From the NCBI GenBank assembly GCA_011371325.1, contig DRQV01000286.1:1-9725 (forward strand): a DNA stretch of 9,725 bases, given 5' to 3'. This DNA comes from Thioploca sp. (GTDB lineage: Bacteria; Pseudomonadota; Gammaproteobacteria; Beggiatoales; Beggiatoaceae). This document shows positions 5,536-9,725 of the stretch, piece after piece (positions within the stretch are counted from its first letter, which is position 1; every line of letters begins with the position of its first letter). The notes under the pieces were generated by a model. The model did no database searches. It saw nothing but the letters and a program-made list of their open reading frames with translations, and was not told where the DNA came from. The translations under genes and the position numbers were made by a program.

Positions 5536-7371
5536 ATGTGTGGTATTGTAGGTGCTGTTGCAGAACGTGATGTTGTACCAATTCTAATCGAAGGTTTGAA
5601 ACGTCTTGAATATCGTGGTTATGATTCAGCAGGAATTGCTACTATAAATTATCAGTCTAATGGATTGGAACATCAAAAAGTAATTGGCAGAGTCAATGCT
5701 TTAGAAACAAAACTTAAAGATAGCTATCTATATTCGCCAACTAGCATAGCTCACACTCGTTGGGCTACTCATGGTAAACCTAGTTTTGAAAATGCTCATC
5801 CACAAATTTCCAGAGAAACCGTTGCAGTAGTACATAACGGCATTGTTGAAAATCATCTTGAATTACGTTATTATTTAGAACAACGTGGCTATGAATTTAG
5901 TTCAAAAACTGATACAGAAGTATTAGCTCATTTAATTCATTATAACCTTAAACAAAAATCAAGTTTACAAGCTGCTGTAAGTAAAAGTTTAAAATTGGTT
6001 GAAGGGACTTATGCTATAGCGGTTATTAGCCCCAAAGAACCAGGTCGTTTAGTAGTTGCTAAACATGGTAGTCCTTTAATAATAGGAGTTGGAATTGGAG
6101 AATATTTTGTTGCTTCTGATGCAATGGCTTTGATTCCAGTAACTCAACAGATAATTTGTTTAGAAGATGGTGATATTGCTGATATAAAACGAGATGAATT
6201 ACATATTATTGATTTTTCTGGCAATACAGTAAAACGAGAAGAATATACTAGCAAATTACAAATTGATGCTGTAGAACGTGGTGCATACCGCCACTATATG
6301 TATAAAGAAATATTTGAGCAGCCTCAAGTAATTAAAAATACTATGGAAAATCGTATTCATGCTGGAAAGGTATTGGATGCTATTTTTGGCCATAATGCTG
6401 GAAATTTATTAGCCAAAGTTAAGGCTGTGCAGATTATTGCGTGTGGAACTAGTTATCATGCTGGATTAGTAGCTAAATATTGGATTGAAACATTAATAAA
6501 AATACCGTGTGTAATTGAAGTAGCTAGTGAATTTCGCTATCGGCAACCATTAGCTAATCCTAATACTCTGATTGTAACTTTATCTCAATCCGGTGAAACG
6601 GCAGATACTTTAGCTGCTTTACAAGAAGCAAAACGCTTAGGATTTGGTCCAAGTCTAGCCATTTGTAACGTTCCAGAAAGTTCGTTAGTACGTGCTTCAA
6701 ATATGGTTTTAATGACTCATGCTGGCCCAGAAATTGGGGTTGCCTCTACTAAAGCTTTTTCTACTCAATTAGTCGCTTTATTAATGTTGACTGTAGTTTT
6801 AGGTCATCAACATGGTATGAGTGCAGAGTTAGAGAAAAGAATTGTAACTGCCATGGCAGAATTACCAGAACAATTCACTCAGATGTTAGCTTTAAATAAT
6901 CAAATTGAACAGTTAGCTAAACAATTAGCAGATAAGCAAAATGCTTTATTTTTAGGTCGTGGTATTCATTATCCGATTGCAATGGAAGGAGCATTAAAAT
7001 TAAAGGAAATTTCTTATATTCATGCCGAAGCATATCCAGCTGGTGAATTAAAACATGGACCATTAGCTTTAGTAGATTCAGAAATGCCAGTGATAGCAGT
7101 TGCACCCAATGATTCTTTACAAGAAAAGTTAAAATCAAATTTGCAAGAAGTTCATGCTCGAGGTGGACATTTGTATATTTTCGCTAATCAGCAAGCTATA
7201 ATGCAAGAGTCTGATTATATAGACGTTATTGAGTTAGGAGAGATTAATGAAATTATTTCTCCAATTGTTTATACTATTCCTTTGCAATTACTAGCTTATC
7301 ATGTAGCTGTAATTAAAGGTACTGATGTTGATCAACCTAGAAACTTAGCAAAATCAGTTACAGTGGAATAA
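5536..7371 (+). CDS. glmS: Glutamine-fructose-6-phosphate aminotransferase (isomerizing) GlmS
   Basis: Makes glucosamine-6-phosphate from fructose-6-phosphate and glutamine, the entry step to UDP-GlcNAc for peptidoglycan and lipopolysaccharide, in the cytoplasm. The N-terminal glutaminase domain (about 1-240) begins MCGIVG with nucleophile Cys2 and shows HTRWATHG at 73-80, HNGIVEN near 100 and TDTEVLAHL with Asp126. Two SIS sugar-phosphate domains follow, with ACGTSYHAG near 303, SQSGETADTL, and EIGVASTKAFSTQ. The catalytic C-terminal residues are present: Glu491, His507 in ELKHGPLAL and Lys606 in the terminal DQPRNLAKSVTVE. Length 611 aa compares with 609 in E. coli. It stands alone: glmU, a frequent neighbour, is not here, and an IS remnant abuts its 5' end. 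No glmS ribozyme is expected or seen in the short leader. Confidence 0.97.
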   Translation: MCGIVGAVAERDVVPILIEGLKRLEYRGYDSAGIATINYQSNGLEHQKVIGRVNALETKLKDSYLYSPTSIAHTRWATHGKPSFENAHPQISRETVAVVHNGIVENHLELRYYLEQRGYEFSSKTDTEVLAHLIHYNLKQKSSLQAAVSKSLKLVEGTYAIAVISPKEPGRLVVAKHGSPLIIGVGIGEYFVASDAMALIPVTQQIICLEDGDIADIKRDELHIIDFSGNTVKREEYTSKLQIDAVERGAYRHYMYKEIFEQPQVIKNTMENRIHAGKVLDAIFGHNAGNLLAKVKAVQIIACGTSYHAGLVAKYWIETLIKIPCVIEVASEFRYRQPLANPNTLIVTLSQSGETADTLAALQEAKRLGFGPSLAICNVPESSLVRASNMVLMTHAGPEIGVASTKAFSTQLVALLMLTVVLGHQHGMSAELEKRIVTAMAELPEQFTQMLALNNQIEQLAKQLADKQNALFLGRGIHYPIAMEGALKLKEISYIHAEAYPAGELKHGPLALVDSEMPVIAVAPNDSLQEKLKSNLQEVHARGGHLYIFANQQAIMQESDYIDVIELGEINEIISPIVYTIPLQLLAYHVAVIKGTDVDQPRNLAKSVTVE

Positions 7372-7406
7372 AGTTCTGTAGGTTTTAATAAACGTAATAT
7401 TTAGGT

Positions 7407-7476
7407 AAGTAAATTATAATCTTTACTTGACATGAAAGATAAGTAGGATTAGTCTATTACTTTTAGAATAGTAAAG
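7407..7476. repeat. Overlapping small inverted repeats after glmS
   Basis: AAGTAAA (7407-7413) pairs with TTTACTT (7422-7428), and CTTTACT (7421-7427) can instead pair with AGTAAAG (7470-7476), so two stem-loops compete for the same segment. The first loop contains TATAAT (7415-7420), and a perfect TTGACA lies at 7427-7432. There is no U-tract for an intrinsic terminator and no good -10 at 16-18 nt from that TTGACA. The stems are AT-rich and weak. The rest of 7372-7568 holds nothing else I can name. Confidence 0.3.
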
Positions 7477-7568
7477 GTAACGAAATTTATTTAGCAAAAT
7501 TTACGGCTGAACAATTTTATTAGATTTAATAAATCCCAATAATTAACTATCCAAAAATTTAAATACTT

Positions 7569-9656
7569 GTGGTAAATTTTAACTACTGGGAAAATGATCC
7601 TTTACTTCAATGTTTAGTTATTTTAACCAAACTATATAACCAACCAATTTCTGCCGAAACTATTCGAGCTGGTTTACCTCTACAACGTTTTACTCCCAAC
7701 CTATTTATCCATGCCTCAGAACGTGCTAATTTAATTACTAACTATAAAAAAACTCAATTAAAAAAACTAGAATTACCAGCAGTATTATTATTAAAAGATG
7801 GACAAGCTTGTGTATTAACTAAATATTCTCCTAAATACAGCCGAATTATTTTACCAGCAGCTAGTGAAGAAACAATTTCCAATCACGATTTAGCAACTCA
7901 TTATACTGGTTATGCTTTATTATCTAGACCAATGTATGAGTTTGATACTCGCAGTGATATTACCAGCGAATCTAATACTAATTGGTTTTGGGGAACTTTA
8001 GTTAAATCATGGCCAATTTATACCGAAGTAATGATAGCATCGATACTTACCAACTTATTCGCTTTAGCATCACCTTTATTCGTGATGAATGTGTATGATC
8101 GAGTAGTTCCTAACCATGCGATAGAAACTTTATGGGTATTGGCAATTGGGGTTAGTATAGTCTTTAGCTTTGATTTATTAATTCGAACTTTACGTGGTTA
8201 TTTTATTGATATTGCAGGCAAAAGAACTGATATATTATTGGCTAATATGATTTTTAAACATATATTAGGCACGCAACGATCTTCACATCCTAATTCAGTG
8301 GGAGCATTTGCTAATCATTTACACGAGTTTGAAAGCTTCCGGGATTTTTTTACCTCCACCACTTTAGCAACCTTGATTGATATACCATTTGCCTTATTAT
8401 TCATTGTGATTATTTGGACACTGCATAGTGAATTAGCCATGATTCCTTTGTATATCATGCCATTGATAATTATTTTCAGTCTGTTAATCCAAATTCCATT
8501 ACGCAAAGTAATTCAACAAACCTTTCAAGCTAGTACGCAAAAACATGCTTTATTGGTAGAAATTTTGACTAGTATAGAAACTATAAAAACCACTGGTGCA
8601 GAAGGCCAAATGCAACAAAAATGGGAACAATTAATTATAGCTATTTCCCAATCATCTTTAAAATCACGTTTATTATCAGCAATATCAGTTAATTTTGCTT
8701 TATTTACCCAACAAATGGCAACTGTTATTATAATAATTTATGGAGTATATTTAATTGTGGCTGGAGAACTAACAATGGGAGCGTTAATTGCTTGTAGCAT
8801 TTTAACTGGCCGTTCTTTAGCCCCAATGACCCAAATTGCTAGTTTATTAACTCGCTATCATCATTCAGTAGCAGCTTTACATACACTTAATCAAGTCATG
8901 CAAATGCCATTGGAACGACCAATTCAGAGAAAATTTTTTCAGCATCCCAAGTTAACTGGCAATATTGAATTTAAACAAGTTAATTTTAGTTATTCAGAAC
9001 AGAATGTTCTCAATGAAATAACGTTAAAGATTAAGGCTGGCCAAAAAATAGGCATAATTGGTCGAATTGGTTCTGGTAAAAGTACCTTAGCTAAATTAAT
9101 TTTACAACTTTATCAACCAGATAACGGTAAAATTTTATTAGATGGGATTGATAATCAACAGTTTGATCCCATAGAATTACGCCGTCAAATAGGTTATGTG
9201 CCACAAGAAATTGAATTATTTTATGGTAGTGTTAAAGATAATATTGTAATGGGAGCAACTCATGTAACAGATGAAATTATATTGCAAGCAGCTGAATTAG
9301 CAGGAGTAACTGAATTTACTAATCAACATCCATTAGGATTTGCTATGCCAGTTGGAGAACGTGGAGTTGGTTTATCTGGTGGCCAACGGCAAATGATTGC
9401 CATAGCTAGAGCATTATTGCTTAAACCACAGATATTATTACTAGACGAACCTACTAATGCAATGGATAATAATGCTGAAGAACAGTTCAAAGCTAAGTTA
9501 AATTTAGCTAATAAAACTTTATTATTAATTACCCATAGAACTTCATTATTATCGCTAGTTGATAGCTTAATAGTTATGGATGCTGGGAAAGTAATCGCAA
9601 TGGGAAACAAAGATAAAGTTATTCAAGCATTAGCAAGCAACAGAAATCCTAATTAA
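7569..9656 (+). CDS. Type I secretion ABC transporter with degenerate C39 domain (LssB/LapB/HlyB type)
   Basis: Inner-membrane permease-ATPase that would energise one-step export of a large protein, usually an RTX adhesin or toxin, together with an HlyD-type adaptor and TolC. Residues 1 to about 130 form a C39-like domain starting DPLLQCLVILTKL. The protease DCGxxC signature is absent, so it likely docks substrate rather than cleaving it. The membrane domain (about 150-430) has hydrophobic segments consistent with six helices. The ATPase carries Walker A GRIGSGKST at 498-506, signature LSGGQ at 602-606, Walker B ILLLDEPT at 622-629 and the H-loop His656. GRIGSGKS in place of the commoner GxSGSGKS is typical of LssB-like members. 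The start is GTG at 7569, the first start codon after the in-frame TAA at 7560, with no clear Shine-Dalgarno. No adaptor, TolC or substrate gene is inside the window; they may lie to the right. Substrate unknown. Confidence 0.92.
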   Translation: MVNFNYWENDPLLQCLVILTKLYNQPISAETIRAGLPLQRFTPNLFIHASERANLITNYKKTQLKKLELPAVLLLKDGQACVLTKYSPKYSRIILPAASEETISNHDLATHYTGYALLSRPMYEFDTRSDITSESNTNWFWGTLVKSWPIYTEVMIASILTNLFALASPLFVMNVYDRVVPNHAIETLWVLAIGVSIVFSFDLLIRTLRGYFIDIAGKRTDILLANMIFKHILGTQRSSHPNSVGAFANHLHEFESFRDFFTSTTLATLIDIPFALLFIVIIWTLHSELAMIPLYIMPLIIIFSLLIQIPLRKVIQQTFQASTQKHALLVEILTSIETIKTTGAEGQMQQKWEQLIIAISQSSLKSRLLSAISVNFALFTQQMATVIIIIYGVYLIVAGELTMGALIACSILTGRSLAPMTQIASLLTRYHHSVAALHTLNQVMQMPLERPIQRKFFQHPKLTGNIEFKQVNFSYSEQNVLNEITLKIKAGQKIGIIGRIGSGKSTLAKLILQLYQPDNGKILLDGIDNQQFDPIELRRQIGYVPQEIELFYGSVKDNIVMGATHVTDEIILQAAELAGVTEFTNQHPLGFAMPVGERGVGLSGGQRQMIAIARALLLKPQILLLDEPTNAMDNNAEEQFKAKLNLANKTLLLITHRTSLLSLVDSLIVMDAGKVIAMGNKDKVIQALASNRNPN

Positions 9657-9697
9657 ATAATGGAATTAGGGGAAGTGCATTTAACTAAATTGAGAAA

Positions 9698-9706
9698 TGC
9701 TATAAT
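9698..9706 (+). promoter_or_regulatory. Extended -10 promoter downstream of the ABC transporter
   Basis: TGCTATAAT is a perfect extended -10 (TGn plus TATAAT). The -35 region near 9678-9683 is poor, which an extended -10 can tolerate. It suggests that the gene beyond the right edge has its own start of transcription close after the transporter stop at 9656. Confidence 0.5.
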
Positions 9707-9725
9707 CCACCTAAAAAATATTAAA

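Noticed and set aside
6917..7138. 73-codon minus-strand ORF inside glmS
   Set aside because: It lies wholly opposite the conserved GlmS SIS domain, with no recognisable domain or ribosome binding site; a shadow frame.
8315..8506. 63-codon minus-strand ORF inside the ABC transporter
   Set aside because: Antisense to the membrane domain, and the composition is just the complement of hydrophobic codons.
9323..9610. 95-codon minus-strand ORF inside the ABC transporter
   Set aside because: Antisense to the conserved signature and Walker B region; no family resemblance.
9660..9725. Open frame from ATG at 9660 to the window end (22 codons)
   Set aside because: It has no ribosome binding site, and a strong extended -10 lies within it. 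It is too short to support as a gene; more likely intergenic.

Overview
The window is a visibly AT-rich stretch of bacterial chromosome. PurH, GlmS, the AhpC-type peroxiredoxin, the cytochrome cd1 protein and the LssB/LapB-type secretion ATPase all read like gammaproteobacterial proteins. The mix of nitrite respiration, superoxide reductase and a transposon scar would suit a facultatively anaerobic, possibly sulfur-oxidising (Thiotrichales-like) lineage. That placement is an inference from protein flavour and base composition only.

Layout, left to right. (1) 1-414, minus: the N-terminal part of an unrecognised secreted protein, cut by the window edge. (2) 415-692: a divergent promoter region. 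(3) 693-2240, plus: purH, the last two steps of IMP synthesis. (4) 2250-2307: a REP-like nested palindrome between convergent purH and nirS. (5) 2333-4135, minus: a cytochrome cd1 nitrite reductase homologue (nirS) with a lipoprotein signal and an altered distal heme d1 pocket. (6) 4136-4319: a divergent control region carrying a good FNR/DNR-type box. (7) 4320-5343, plus: a two-gene unit, a Tat-exported superoxide reductase (desulfoferrodoxin family) followed 16 nt later by a typical 2-Cys peroxiredoxin. (8) 5344-5535: a gap holding a decayed IS605-family TnpB C-terminus whose end now contains the glmS ribosome binding site. (9) 5536-7371, plus: glmS, glucosamine-6-phosphate synthase. (10) 7372-7568: an AT-rich gap with overlapping small inverted repeats. 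(11) 7569-9656, plus: a type I secretion ABC transporter with a degenerate C39 domain. (12) 9657-9725: the start of the next intergenic region or gene, with an extended -10 promoter.

How the genes work together. purH and glmS are stand-alone housekeeping genes. The central block is the coherent accessory unit. A nitrite reductase gene and a superoxide reductase/peroxiredoxin pair diverge from one control region with an FNR-like palindrome, which points to management of the oxic/anoxic transition: nitrite respiration on one side, and detoxification of superoxide and then peroxide on the other. The most notable observation is the NirS homologue. It is close to Pseudomonas NirS over its whole length and keeps the heme c ligands, the proximal heme d1 histidine and one distal histidine. 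The other distal histidine (His327 in P. aeruginosa numbering) is Asn, several nearby histidines are also lost, and the protein appears to be membrane-anchored. I see no CRISPR array, tRNA, rRNA or intact mobile element.
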